Below are positions 1 through 10,698 of a DNA stretch of 64,000 nucleotides, piece after piece. Made by a program: the position numbers and the translations under genes. The DNA is from Cantharellus purpuraceus (lineage: Eukaryota; Basidiomycota; Agaricomycetes; Cantharellales; Hydnaceae). The stretch spans positions 992,001 to 1,056,000 of the forward strand of contig JALBUN010000048.1 in assembly GCA_025174535.1 (NCBI GenBank), written 5' to 3'. How positions within the stretch are numbered: the first letter of the stretch is position 1; every line of letters begins with the position of its first letter. Below the pieces are notes generated by a model. The model worked only from the letters and a program-made list of their open reading frames with translations, was not told where the DNA came from and made no database searches.

Positions 1-941
1 GGCCGTATCGTGTATACGTCTTCTCTTGAAGCGTACCATAATAGCCGGTCAACAGCGACGCCAACATCAGCATGGAGATCCCCGTAAGATATCGCCAAGC
101 ATCTGTAACGCGAACTGTAGTAGTAGTAGATGATGGGCCCGAAACTGTGGCCAATATTACTCCAGATGTGACCAAACATACGGATAGCTTCAAACATTCG
201 TTTAAGCTATAAAGCTCGTCCAAAATACGAAATGTAAGACATACAATTTGGGTAGTATTATATCGCTTGTCCATGGTAAAGTACCCGAACAACATGGACA
301 CGGCAAGGCCTACCACCGATATCAAATCAGATGAAATTCATGGTAAGCGCCACAGAACAAGAATATGGAAAATGGAAGTTGTACTTACCAGATGAACGGA
401 CCACAATCTGGACCGTGAGTGGGACATGGTATCCAAATGCCCAGTTGTTAAGCAGAGACGTGCACGTGAACAGTAGGACTTGGACCAGCCAAGTCGAGAG
501 TGGGATTGCACGAGGCTTCAGGCCAGGTATCCAACTTGCTTTTGTGCGGAAGACGATAAATGACGGAAGGGCCTGTACGGCAATGAAGCTCATCTGTGAG
601 AAGGTCAAAGCAGATCCTAGCAGCCAGCCGCGATGGCTTGTTAATTATGGAGTAGTATAGATAGCGGCATAGTACTTACCAACACTGGTGCCTTGCTTCA
701 ACAACATCTCCAATGACCACGCGTTTCTAAGTTCTCATATGAATACATACCGCAAGAGTCTAAGAATTGTTTCCTACGTGCAACAACCACCAACAACGAG
801 GGAGACGATGAAGGCATAATCAACCAGTGCAAGTGCGACAGTTTGCAAGGCGTCTTCATCTCGCACAGTAGAGGGCTTGTTGCTCTTGGCCTGACGTGTG
901 CGGTGCCTCAACTTGTTCCCTCTAGCCAAATCAGTGATCAT
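1..941 (-). CDS. YEA4: UDP-N-acetylglucosamine transporter, Yea4/SLC35B4 family (3' end outside window)
   Basis: This is a multi-spanning nucleotide-sugar transporter that would carry UDP-GlcNAc into the ER/Golgi lumen for chitin and glycan synthesis. Five exons join in frame: 941-778, 726-680, 616-389, 309-245 and 187-1, giving 230 residues before the window edge. The family signatures are the first membrane helix ending GGCCTNAW, the loop LKPRAIPLSTWL followed by SLLNNWAFGY, VRSSGLAVSMLFGY, and LLTGYYGTLQEKTYTRYG near the cut end. I chose the ATG at 941; the frame is open a little further upstream but only non-ATG codons are available there. The C-terminal helices lie beyond base 1. The SLC35B4-type assignment is secure; the exact sugar (UDP-GlcNAc, possibly UDP-xylose) comes from family knowledge. 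Confidence 0.88.
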
Positions 942-1190
942 GGAAGGACAGAAGGGTGGTGATCTCGTCAAGATGCGATCTCTTCAATGCCGCGCGATTA
1001 TTGCCCAAGTGACGCGCTTGCCACGTGAAATAGCACGATGTTATTTATGCACCATATGTCATGTACTTAACAGCGTCTATAAATATTGCGCTGAATACAC
1101 CAAGCTAAGCAGCAGACCAGGCTTCTAGAAGACACCCAGCTTCGTCGACGCCCGACTAAAGGACCTACCACTACTTTTGAAGAGAAATAT

Positions 1191-2674
1191 CTACCAACCG
1201 AAGATCATATCCGAGATTTTCGACATGGTAGAATTTTCTGACATATGGCTTGGGGGAGGCTGCTGTGGAGGAGGAGCCTTGCGCTGAGCGGAAGGCGTCT
1301 TAAAGGCAGCGGTGGATGGGGCCAATGTCAAAGGCATGCCTAAAGAGTTTGCAGTCGAGGGTCGAGGGAGCCCATAGGCAGGCACCAGGCTATCCTTGCC
1401 TGGTGAGGCTGAATCAGCATTGGGAGGAGACCCTGGAATCGCAGTTCCTGCGCTAGTGCGGGGTGTATCTGATGGCGCATCCGCTCCAGGTGGCGACTGA
1501 AGAGCACTCAGTACCAAGATCGGACGTACAGGGAACACAGGCACTCACGGCTCTCGCGACCCCGAGCATGTACATATCATCGATCACCTTTCCATTTCTC
1601 CTTAGGGCACGCTCGGCCTCCCAGGCTTGACGGAATCCAATTGTAAACCACATACCGTTCTCGCTTGGCTCTGGTTCGGTGGTGTCTCCAAGACTCTGGA
1701 TTAGTTTGGTCACTGATTCAAAACGATCTGGCGGATATCCAAACACATTCAGAAATGTCACGGATTGGTGCAAAGGAACTTGAGGTGGCTGAGGCGTGTG
1801 GGTATGAGGTTGACGTCGAGCAGCAGAATGGCCGAGCGGAGAGCCCGAATGTGAATCCTGAAACGTATCGTAAGTAGGTCAAATGACAAGCCAACCGACG
1901 GGCATACTCTTCGCGGAAACGGGCTGATGTGAGGTTCGTCTATAATGTCGTTAACTGATGCAGTTGGTGGGGCATCTTCATCATTAGCTGGTTGGCGTTG
2001 TCGTCGAGCACTGCAAATAGCCACATTAATACTCATCCTCACAACGCGCAACTTGGCTTACGTCGAACGTTCGAACATTGATTCTAACCCAAACTCGGAA
2101 GGTGACGCGCGCGAAGCAGAAGGGTTGAACTTGGTCGGTATCAGTGGTGGGTCTTCAATGTGCTGTCCGCCAGGCGGCGTAGTCTACAAGTATTATAAAC
2201 ACGAAACGCAAGGATGCAGGTGAGATAGCACGCGTACATTGCTCTGTGTGACGGACTGCGGGGACAATGAGTACACAGACTGACTCAGAGCCGACCATGA
2301 CTCACCATGAGAAATCCAGGTTGATAATGCGACCTCGAGGGCGTAAATGGGTCATTTATGCCTCCAGGGCCTCCAGATCCCCAGCCGTATCCACCTGAGG
2401 TTGTTGGGCCAGTGTTGAAACCCATATTAGATTGTGTGTTTGAGTGGGGGAGCGGAGGCCGATAATTGCGCTCTTGAGGATTTCTGGTATCGTTAGGAAG
2501 GGTGGCGGACGCCGAAGGGAACATATCCGATCTAGATAAGGGTTTCTGAGAAGCGTTGGAATACGGGCAGGTCTCAGAACGCCCACCAACGTCCATAACG
2601 CGCTCGCCAAATTGCCACATGGCTGGCTCAGCCGATGCTTGCAACCTTTTTGAAGGGGAGGGTTTGAAAAACAT
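1191..2674 (-). CDS. NUP53: Nucleoporin Nup53/Nup35 (MPPN RRM domain)
   Basis: Structural nucleoporin of the inner ring that touches the pore membrane. Exons 2674-2306, 2183-2062, 2010-1908, 1857-1549 and 1496-1191 join in frame to 402 residues. The Nup35-type RRM lies around residues 225-300 (HQSVTFLNVFGYPP, then MWFTIGFRQAWEAERALRRN). The last residues, SKISDMIFGW, form the amphipathic membrane-binding helix typical of this family. The N-terminal third is rich in Ser/Pro/Asn/Gly, as expected for a disordered nucleoporin linker, and carries DEDAPPTASVNDII before the RRM. The ATG at 2674 is the first in frame. It is transcribed away from the mS45 gene across a 465-bp gap. Confidence 0.9.
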
Positions 2675-3139
2675 TTATCGTCTAAATCACTTCAGACAAT
2701 GGCTATTTTGTTTCATATCTTTACAATTTGGGTTTTTATCTGAAACTGCAAAAGTCTCAAGAAATAACGAATGGGTTTCTCTCCTTGCAATTTCTCTACC
2801 TAGGTAGCCATCACCTACGGTGGGCGAGCTGTATATAACCACACTTGAATATTGAATCACTGTGGATGTTTCTCATGAGTTTCCTGTTGGAAGGATTTCC
2901 CCATTCCTCCACCGCCAGAGTGTGCTCTGCCTACTGCTATACCCTAGTTTCCTAACAAATTTTGCAAGGTCTGCATTCCATTCCTATATCATAAGAATAT
3001 TCAGAGCTATTAGGGAGTTGGTACTTTAGTAATAGTCAGTGGTCTCCAATTGTAAGGCAAAGCTTATATAATTGCCATTTTGCGCCGGATCACCGGTAAG
3101 TCGGAACTTTAAAAATTTCACTGGAACGGACGCAGAGAA
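2675..3139. promoter_or_regulatory. Divergent intergenic region, NUP53 / mS45
   Basis: A 465-bp AT-rich gap between two divergently transcribed genes. It must hold both promoters. I see no open frame that reads as coding, no convincing TATA box at a fixed distance and no repeat. Confidence 0.4.
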
Positions 3140-4571
3140 ATGGCCTCTTTCCTCCGACCACATTGGGTGCGATATAGGTTGAGACCCAGCACTTCTCAGC
3201 TACCGTCTCGACGTCGATCTTTCTCATCGACGTCTGCTGTGCGAGAGGAAGAAAATGCCGGAGTTGCAACAGATCATGGTGGTGTTGAACGGAATGTGGT
3301 AGTTGATACCGATACATACGAGCAATGGATTCAGTCTGAGGGACCCAAGTGGCGATATCCAGGCCCATTGGGGCCCAAGTGGCTTGGCGGTAAAGTCGTG
3401 CGTTCATTGCTTTTCCTCGTGTGTGCTGTTTAATGATTTATAGAGGCCATCATCTCCAGCCGTTTCCACGCAATTCTACTTTCAGACCTCCAACACCCCT
3501 CTCAGACAATTTACGGAGGGCCATTTACAATTCATATGTGGCTAATCCCATCGCCAATGATGCTCATACATTATCCACTCGTTACGGTGTCTCCGTTCGA
3601 CGTATTGAGGCCATCATACACTTGAAGCAGCTGGAGGCGCAATGGGAGAAAGTACGTGCAACCTGTACAGTTCTCCTTGTCTGTCGTCATCTCTTTCATG
3701 ATGAATATAACGATTAGTCTTGAAGACAACCATATGGTTAAAATTTCAATACATGCATGGCTTTCTGATCCTTTGCTATTAAAACTGCTCCTTTTATGTA
3801 ATCATTTACTGATCAAACTTTGTGCTCTCAGGAAGTGAGTTCTTCTCTACTCTTCTAGAGTGCGCATGTGTATCTCTACCGCGCGTGCATCATGGGGCTT
3901 GTCACCTCATTCGCAATATTAGAAGATTCCTGGTGACTTAGACAACAAGGAACATGCTTGTACTTATTCAACCCCATCTGAATATTCTTGATGCTCTTTG
4001 GATCGCCGTACTGACACTTCTCCGTCCCAGGGCATACCCCTGCAAACAGGTTTTCTCAAGGGGATGGAGCGCATCCTAGGCGTCAATGTGGGTCATCGTG
4101 AACAAACAATATCGGAGGAAGTGAGTTCCCCCAGTCGCAATGATGTCAACGAAGCGGATGAACTATCTCGTCGCGCTATTGAGCCGAGCGAGCAGAAGCG
4201 TGGGCTGAGCAGGACATTCTTTGAGCCAGTTGATGAAGGCCAGGTAAGTCGGTGCAGATGGCTGGCTGTTGCTGTCCTGTTTTGTTGCTGAGTATACCGC
4301 CCCTAAATTCCAGGAAGCTATTGTACCCCGTCTTCTGGACGAACACCGAGAGAAGGCTGCGGCAGCGAGAACAAAGCAAACAGATTATCCATCAATAGTG
4401 GTGCAACCCAATCCCTCAAAACCCGCTTTCAGATTTGTCGATGTTGGTTTACGGTGGTTTGACACTAAAGATTGGGAGAGAAGGCAGAAGGAGAGTGTTC
4501 GTCGAAAGGCTATAAAGGCTGGCAAGAGAGCCGCGAAGCTGGCAGCGACACCATCGGCCTCAGCTGCATAA
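3140..4571 (+). CDS. MRPS35: Mitochondrial small ribosomal subunit protein mS45 (Bot1/Mrps35 family)
   Basis: Component of the mitochondrial small ribosomal subunit (Bot1 of fission yeast, 'eukaryotic mitochondrial regulator' family). The N-terminus is Arg/Ser rich without acidic residues (RPHWVRYRLRPSTSQL, SRRRSFSST), which looks like a mitochondrial presequence. The conserved core follows: FRPPTPLSDNLRRAIYNSY, then LSTRYGVSVRRIEAIIHLK, then GIPLQTGFLKGMERILG, and near the end FRFVDVGLRWFDTKDWERR. Exons are 3140-3389, 3446-3651, 4031-4243 and 4314-4571. The 380-nt space between exons 2 and 3 is long for this genome and may hold a 3-nt exon (GAA, 3832-3834) between good AG and GTGAGT signals, which would supply the residue usually found before the conserved GxPLQTG. 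Length is about 309 residues. Confidence 0.87.
3832..3834 (+). other. Possible 3-nt micro-exon in the mS45 gene
   Basis: The bases GAA are preceded by a pyrimidine-rich tract ending AG (3830-3831) and followed by GTGAGT (3835-3840). Including it inserts one Glu and keeps the frame; leaving it out also keeps the frame. The case rests on the unusual intron length and the two good splice signals, so it is tentative. Confidence 0.35.
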
Positions 4572-4708
4572 TTTAGTCAAGTAGTTCACAGGAAATTATT
4601 TCAAAGCAATGTTAAAGTGGAACCGACATGATACAAAATGTGCATATTTGCAAGTGATAGATGATGTGCGAATTGAAAATGCAGGGGAATAAAGTGCGTA
4701 ATGTATCA

Positions 4709-6498
4709 TCATGAGGTATCTTCTGTATCGCGACCGGCTGTCCGCATTAACCTCCGCAGACGGGCGAGTTCCATTGCGATCGAGCTTTGTGTGCAATATT
4801 ATTAGGGACAGCAAGCAATATCGTACAAGGGACACTCACTTGGCAGTCTGTTTCGCATCCTCAGCATCACCTGACGACTTTTGAATTGTCTCGGCGAAGA
4901 AATTAAGTTGGTCTTGGAAAGTAGTCTCGAACTCTTTATCCACCTTCTTGAGTTCCTCCTTCAGTTCATCCACCTTGCCTCGATCAGCCCTTCACCGGTG
5001 TGAGTCCGACATCGACAAATTAGATCGAACACACTGACCTTTCCTCCTGAACCAACTTGTAGAGGTCTCTGTATTTCTTCTCTAGCTCTTCTGCCTCGCT
5101 CTTCCACCTTTTTTCCTTTCTGTCCATCTCCTCTTTGAGCCGCTCCACGTCTGCTTTCCAACCATCTACCATATGCTTCATGGAATCACGCAATGTGAGA
5201 TATTCGCGCTCGCTTTTTGCGGACAGCGCAGTTGATTCTGCAAGCGTCACCTCCATTTCCCGAATGGAGCGCTTAGCGTTGGTGGTTTCCAGCTTGAGTT
5301 GTGCCTTATAAGAAAGTGCTTCAGATTCCGCCTTCCGCGCCCGTTCTAAAACCTGCAATAATCTATCAGAAGACCATTTACGCAACTTCAAGCAGGAGCT
5401 AGCTAGCACCTCTTGCAAAAGTCGTTCCTTCCGAGCAACAACATTATTGAGGCCCTCGTTTTCCAATCGCAGTCGCTCCCGTCCCTCCTTGAGGTCCTCC
5501 GTCTGCCGTGTGAGCTGTCAAATGTGAGCGGCTTATCAGCATGGTATTATATTGTCAAGTGGGTCTCTATACCTGGGCCACACTTCTTTGGGATATCCTA
5601 AGTTGGGCCTTGGTATTGTCCAGTGCAGTTCGCGATGCCATGACACCTGCCTGCAGGTCCGCTAACACTTTGGTGGTATTTCCTCCACCTAGTGATTTAC
5701 GATTCGCTCCTGGTGAGGAGGGCTCGCGGTGTGGGGTGGTTGGTGCGCTCAGTTCAGGGCCTGAAGTTGAATAATCCAACGGTGGGGACAAGGGCTCTGC
5801 AGCTCTGCCATCCTCCGCTAGCGCCCGTGCATGGCCTGTAGATAAGTCAAAAGAGGGAAAAGAGTGCCAAGATCCATTATAACACACCAACAGAGCTCAC
5901 TGGAATTCCTGCACGTGTCTCTTAGACATTTGAGACCGACTGTAAAGAGGCATACGCACGACTCATACTCCTGGTTGGACTCCCTGCACGTTTAGAAGAT
6001 AATGATGCATTAGATACACCAAAGTCTAAAGGGACTCCTTCTCGAATATCATCCTGCTTCCCGACGCGTCCGTTCACAGGAAGGGGAATATGCGATTCCG
6101 GACCATTGGCGGAATAAGCGGAGAGGGCTTCCCAAGAAGTACGCCGTTGCATTTTGGAACCAGTTGCTGTTGGCTGAGGCGGCGACTGTTCGGCAGCTGT
6201 AGGAGACCACGACGCTGGTGGTAGTGGCCGCGGCCCACGAAGTAAGATCGTTTCAAGGGTATTAAATTGGGCCTGCTTCTGTCTGATCTCGTGCTTCAGC
6301 GCGCTCATATGATTCCTGATCGCGACTACCAAATCGTTGGATGAGTTGAAGTTATGAGAAAGGGTAACGAAAGACAATACCAGGATCGTCGGATCCGGGG
6401 CTGGGAGCACGCGTTGAAGAACGAGAGGAGGGGCGTGAATGGGGATGAGAATGAGAATGAACCCGTACCGGTGAGAGAGACGACGACGGCGAGGTCAT
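4709..6498 (-). CDS. Long coiled-coil protein, possibly She3-like
   Basis: Not firmly recognised. About 7 exons join in frame. The N-terminus is a Ser/Pro/His-rich low-complexity segment (SPSSSLSPVRVHSHSHPHS), followed by a short helix region (VAIRNHMSALKHEIRQKQ) with LETILLRGPRPLPP, a disordered Ser/Pro/Gly linker, and then a long heptad-patterned coiled coil from about 5800 down to 4860 (for example VLERARKAESEALSYKAQL and WKSEAEELEKKYRDLYKL). The last exon ends IAMELARLRRLMRTAGRD. The overall plan resembles the She3-like proteins annotated in basidiomycetes (mRNA transport adaptors), but I hold that only weakly. The start is uncertain: the frame is open upstream to about 6630 (PKKSNRPAGIFETPHTG), so a 5' exon beyond 6498 is likely. 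It converges on the mS45 gene with a 137-bp gap. Confidence 0.6.
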
Positions 6499-6630
6499 GA
6501 TGAGAGTCGGCCCTAGCGGCCCCGCTTGCTTACCCGTATGCGGGGTTTCAAATATTCCTGCAGGTCTGTTGCTTTTCTTGGGCAAAGGCAATACTTGTCG
6601 TCGTGAAAATGGACTCCTCAAGGCCCTCAC

Positions 6631-7512
6631 GCTTGAACACCGCCAAATTAGTTACCGCTACTTTACTGCTAGAGCCTTTATCCATGAACCCATGCTCCCA
6701 CACATCACTACATTCAGGCTGATCATCTTTCATACCGTACCTGGGCAGCTAAGCAATTTCTTGTTACCTATTCTTGAGCATTCCGGCTCGCCTCACTGCT
6801 CCGACTGGCACAACCGGAATCGAATTAAGTGCTGATACGCATTTAATACACTCGCTGGTCCAGGTAATCCCTCGTGTGCTTTCATTCTACTTGCAGTGTA
6901 CTATGTTCTGTGTTAGACTGCCCTAATCTACAAGTTGGTATTACAACGTCGAGGCGTAGGATATAAGGGTGCTGGTCCTGTCGTAAGACTCATCCCAACG
7001 GGAATAGTTGGTGAAAAAACGCGCCCGGCTATGCATGTCCAGGAGCATCAGCAGCAGCTTTTGCTCATTAGGGCAGGATGAATGATACTCGAGGCGGAGA
7101 GACAGCCTGAGGGTGTCCCAGATTCATAGTACATAGCTCGCCAAAGGCTCATGCTCCCTGGGCACACATCTTGCAAAAATTCACTTCTCTGATATCAACA
7201 GCACATGTCTGCCAACACTGTATACATTGACCATCGTTCTGATTTTCCTAACACCATTAGGTCGTCGATGCCCTGTCTCCCTTGCGCCAGTCTACTTTGT
7301 CCTTGAACTACGCAGTGGCTTCCGGCCGTACCATATGGGAAACCACATCACACATATACGGGTGATGCTTGGTTGTCAAAGAAGGTCCAGCGGAACTTTT
7401 CCACAGCACCGACTCTTAGCTATTGCATATAACAGCTTTGGTAGTGTCCTTTTCGGCGAGGACTGATCAGGAAACAGGCAGAAACCCGAAACGTTCAAGA
7501 GTAAAGTCACCT
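6631..7512. other. Gene-poor stretch upstream of the coiled-coil gene
   Basis: About 880 bp between the 5' side of the coiled-coil gene and the 3' end of the RING gene, both on the minus strand. It probably carries the coiled-coil gene's promoter, 5' leader and perhaps a small first exon. The open frame at 7227-7466 on the plus strand has no recognisable domain and I do not support it. Confidence 0.35.
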
Positions 7513-8851
7513 TTACCCTCTTCTGCCCATACGTTGCCTAGACCCTAACACTACGGGACCCTTGACCTGCCCATTATTTGTAATGTTCAGGCCTGAAAAG
7601 CTTGCCGCACGTTTCCCAGGCCGTTTCTCTGCTGAGATTTTGAACGATGGTGGGGGTTTTATCACGAAACAGCCTTTTTCGAGCTTCATATCAGTTGAGG
7701 TCAGCTTCTCCTCTATGCGCCGTCGTTTCAATGGGCGCTCTAGAGGTTCTATCAGGTCTCGATGTTCGGGATCGCGCACCGTCGATAGAATTGAAGGCGG
7801 TGCATCAGCAATAGCTTCTCGCGAAGAGGACTCGCCTGGAGAAGTGGAGTGCGCGGTTTGCTCGAGCCGAGAAATGCGCATTTCCAGCCCTTTGATCTTC
7901 GCCTTATATCCTTCCGTCTGAAAGTTTTCGTCAGAGGTGAGGCCGAAGTTGATATTACAAAATCACGCACCTTGATCTTGTGGTCGGATGCCCACCTCTT
8001 ATATTGTTTTATATCCGCATCTTTCTTTGTGATCAATTCATCCTTGTCGCGAATGGTGTTCTCTGCGTCTATCAGTCTCTCGGACTTCACAGAGAGAGCC
8101 TCTCGAAGACTGGAAGTCTTGTCATCTGCGAGCCTCTTGACCATTTTGATGTCAGCCAACTCCCTCTCCGCTAAGGTCCTTCGACGGTTTTGATTGTCAA
8201 TTTCCATATCTTTCAGGTGCAAGGTGGATTTGAAAAAGGTATTCGCCTCTTCTAAGCTCTGAGCTCGAGTTCGGACTACAGCGAGTTCCTTGAGTTTAGG
8301 GAGGACCTCAGCCTGCAAACGCATAGCAGCTGTTTTGATTTCTTCCGCAAGGCACTGTCAATTTATGACTTTAAGTTACCGGTGTAGCGTTGGATACGAT
8401 AACGTACGATGGCTTCAAGATCCGGCGTTCCTGTGATGCAATCAGCGAAATGTCCCATTTCTGCGCAAGCCTTAAACGCATTGTCAACACATCCATTAGC
8501 CTCAAAGGTCTGAATGTGCTGGTGGAGTGTATGAGCATGAGCCCTCCCTGCCGCAGGCATGTGATCCACAAGCTCTTTCTTTACTGGCGACGAGCATGGT
8601 GATTTAGGCTGAAGAAATAGTGGCATTAGTTGCTTCTTCGTTGTAACCTTTTTGCAGATGGGACATGGGCCTGACTTCGCCCCCTTGGCGTCGAAATATG
8701 TAGTGATACATGGAAGGCAAAATACGTGCCCTAAACGTATATTGGGTCGTCTATATCGAGAAGGGAGACATAGAGGGAACATACCGCAAGGAAGTGCAGC
8801 CGCCCTGTCAGTGTCGAGTGCAATTTCACCCAGATGGATGGGGCAGTTCAT
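7513..8851 (-). CDS. RING-finger protein with central coiled coil
   Basis: Probable E3 ubiquitin ligase of unknown target. The RING is at the very N-terminus: MNCPIHLGEI, then after an intron ALPCGHVFCLPC and GPCPICKK. Cys pairs 3 to 8 are in normal order, but the second zinc ligand, normally Cys in C-x2-C, reads His here (CPIH). A helical segment with further Cys/His residues follows (NAFKACAEMGHFADCITG), then a coiled coil (LAEEIKTAAMRLQAEVLPKL onward through SLREALSVKSERLIDAEN), and a basic tail (PLKRRRIEEKL ... SRQRMGRRG). Introns were placed after LPCG, after LEAI and after DHKIK; all join in frame. The ATG at 8851 directly precedes the RING. No family name can be given with confidence. 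Confidence 0.72.
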
Positions 8852-9062
8852 GTCTCGTGCGAGACGCGTCCTCAGCAACAAACAACTGCAAACGCGTCAT
8901 AGAACATTCACATATGGTGCTTTCAATCGAATTTCAGATCCATTTCGGAGTATGCAACGATTTATCCGCCAACAGGTATAATTACTCGATTAATGCAACA
9001 TTCTTGTTCCAAATGCTCTGAAGACATCCAAGGGCCAATATCTCGGCCAACCTTGTCCGAGA

Positions 9063-10556
9063 CTACTGATATGATTTCACCTTCGAAAACCAGTATGGGC
9101 GTTCGTGGAGAAGTGGAATGGAAATAGCTCCTGTAGAAGGATGGACGGTCTCATATAGTTTGAGGTCAAGCTTGTTCCATCTGCCCAAAATGGGACGGGA
9201 TCCAAGTGACAACTTCATCTGGAATTGATATCTACTGCTTGATGCATGTCCTGACACCGTATCAGTGGCATCCAGTTCCTTGATTAGGACGGTTGTGCCT
9301 ATCAGTTGCCAATTTCCCAGCAGTAAATCCTAAAAAGCGATCAGGGGGATATACGACGAACAAGCAGCACGGAGTCGACACCTTTTGTTGTTGACCTGGC
9401 TGCAGGAGAGTGCGAATAACGTCTCTAATCTCTTGGTCGTCGTTTGCACGATAGGCAAGTACCTCCCCGCTTGGGAAGAATCGTCTATATGCCAAGTGTC
9501 ACTCAATGCATAAGCTAGATGTTAAAGAGCAATAGTCGCACAAGAAACGACGATATGTGACGAGATGAGGCATCTATCGATTGGTTCAAACCTGCGGCAT
9601 GGCACAAAGGGTAGAACATACTGTGATCCAAGGATTCTGGGAAAGACCAAGCCTCCTGAGAATAAAAGCTAAGCAAAGGTGTGTCTGGGAAGAACCCTCA
9701 CATGACGCACACATAAGGGCATACTGAAATATATACCCCATCGAAACGCAACCGAGGATGCTCAATGAAAAATCGTCGATAATCTGAGCAATATTGCTCT
9801 GCCAGTTGCTTTAAAGTGGTTGTTTGATCTGAGAGCTGTGCAGGGACAAACGCCGAGTGGACTAATTGACTGCAGTGGAATTTAACACGCATCCCTGACA
9901 TTCGAGATACCAACCCACCGCCAGACACTACTATCAAGCGAGAGCATCCTGGCTCGCCTGCTCACCATCGCGAATCGCTCAATAGAATTCACGTCCGCCT
10001 TCTCAGAGAATTTAGACAAAATGGAAATTATTAGCTCGTCCGGCAACTTGTTAATTGGAACTCCAATGGCCACATCTTCAGGAACAAAAAGCAGGGGATG
10101 TGACCACGACTCTAAAAGCGAGGCGAGAGTGGATGTAATTGGAACAGCCTGAAATGGAACAGTAGCTTTGTTCCCTTCCGGAAGTGGGGGGGTTGCTATA
10201 GTAAAGGACATAGACGAACTGGAGATGAATGGGCTCTGAGGGAGGCGGTAGTCATCACCATGATATGTCGTGTCGACGTTAGGATCAAGACGAAAAGCAC
10301 TGAGATAAAGCCTATTGGCTTCAGATTGATTGCCATTCCGCTCCTCGGTGACTGCAAGAGTGTATGCTTCCAACGCTGCTGAGCTACGGCGAGATTTATG
10401 TGTGGAAGAAGCTTGAGCTGTTTGACCTGGTTTGGAATGAGACAAGGACCCCTGCTGTCCTTTCTGTTCCCGTTCGCGAATCTCCTCTTTCCATCTTTTG
10501 CGAAAGTGAGCGAGTTCTTCAGTGTCTGGTACCGTTGACCCTCCCAGTGAAGGCAT
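9063..10556 (-). CDS. HRT3: F-box protein, FBXO9/Hrt3/Pof7 family
   Basis: Substrate receptor of an SCF ubiquitin ligase. The N-terminal half has the family's single TPR-like segment (AALEAYTLAVTEERNGN ... ANRLYLSAFRLDP). The F-box is around INKLPDELIISILSKF, followed by SIERFAMVSRRARMLSLDSS and VWR. Downstream, the FBXO9 block is rebuilt from small exons: FFIEHPRLRFDGVYISVCPY, VRLGLSQNPWIT, MPHLVTYRRF, LRFFPSGEVLAYRAND, DLLLGNWQLIGTTVL, RYQFQMKLSLGSRP and, at the C-terminus, HERPYWFSKVKSYQ. All junctions hold the frame. The start ATG at 10556 lies 142 bp from the start of the divergent J-protein gene. The assignment is strong because every conserved FBXO9 motif appears in order. Confidence 0.9.
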
Positions 10557-10698
10557 AATGGAATGAGTAAGCAGGGGCTCACGCAAACTGCCGAAGCGAG
10601 CGTAGCATTCTCAGTTCCCTTGCTTTGGGGTTCAGCTAACACTTCGTTGTACACCCCCCCTCGCCTCTGGCAAATTTCATCAGTGTTCATCACAGGTG
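10557..10698. promoter_or_regulatory. Bidirectional promoter, HRT3 / J-protein
   Basis: Only 142 bp separate the two divergent ATG codons, so both 5' leaders and promoters share this segment. It contains a C-rich run (CACCCCCCCTCG around 10650). No defined factor site is claimed. Confidence 0.45.

Noticed and set aside
331..660. 109-residue plus-strand open frame
   Set aside because: It lies antisense to a conserved exon of the UDP-GlcNAc transporter and has no family resemblance.
7227..7466. Plus-strand open frame of 79 residues upstream of the RING gene's 3' end
   Set aside because: No domain and no neighbouring exon; in a likely promoter region.
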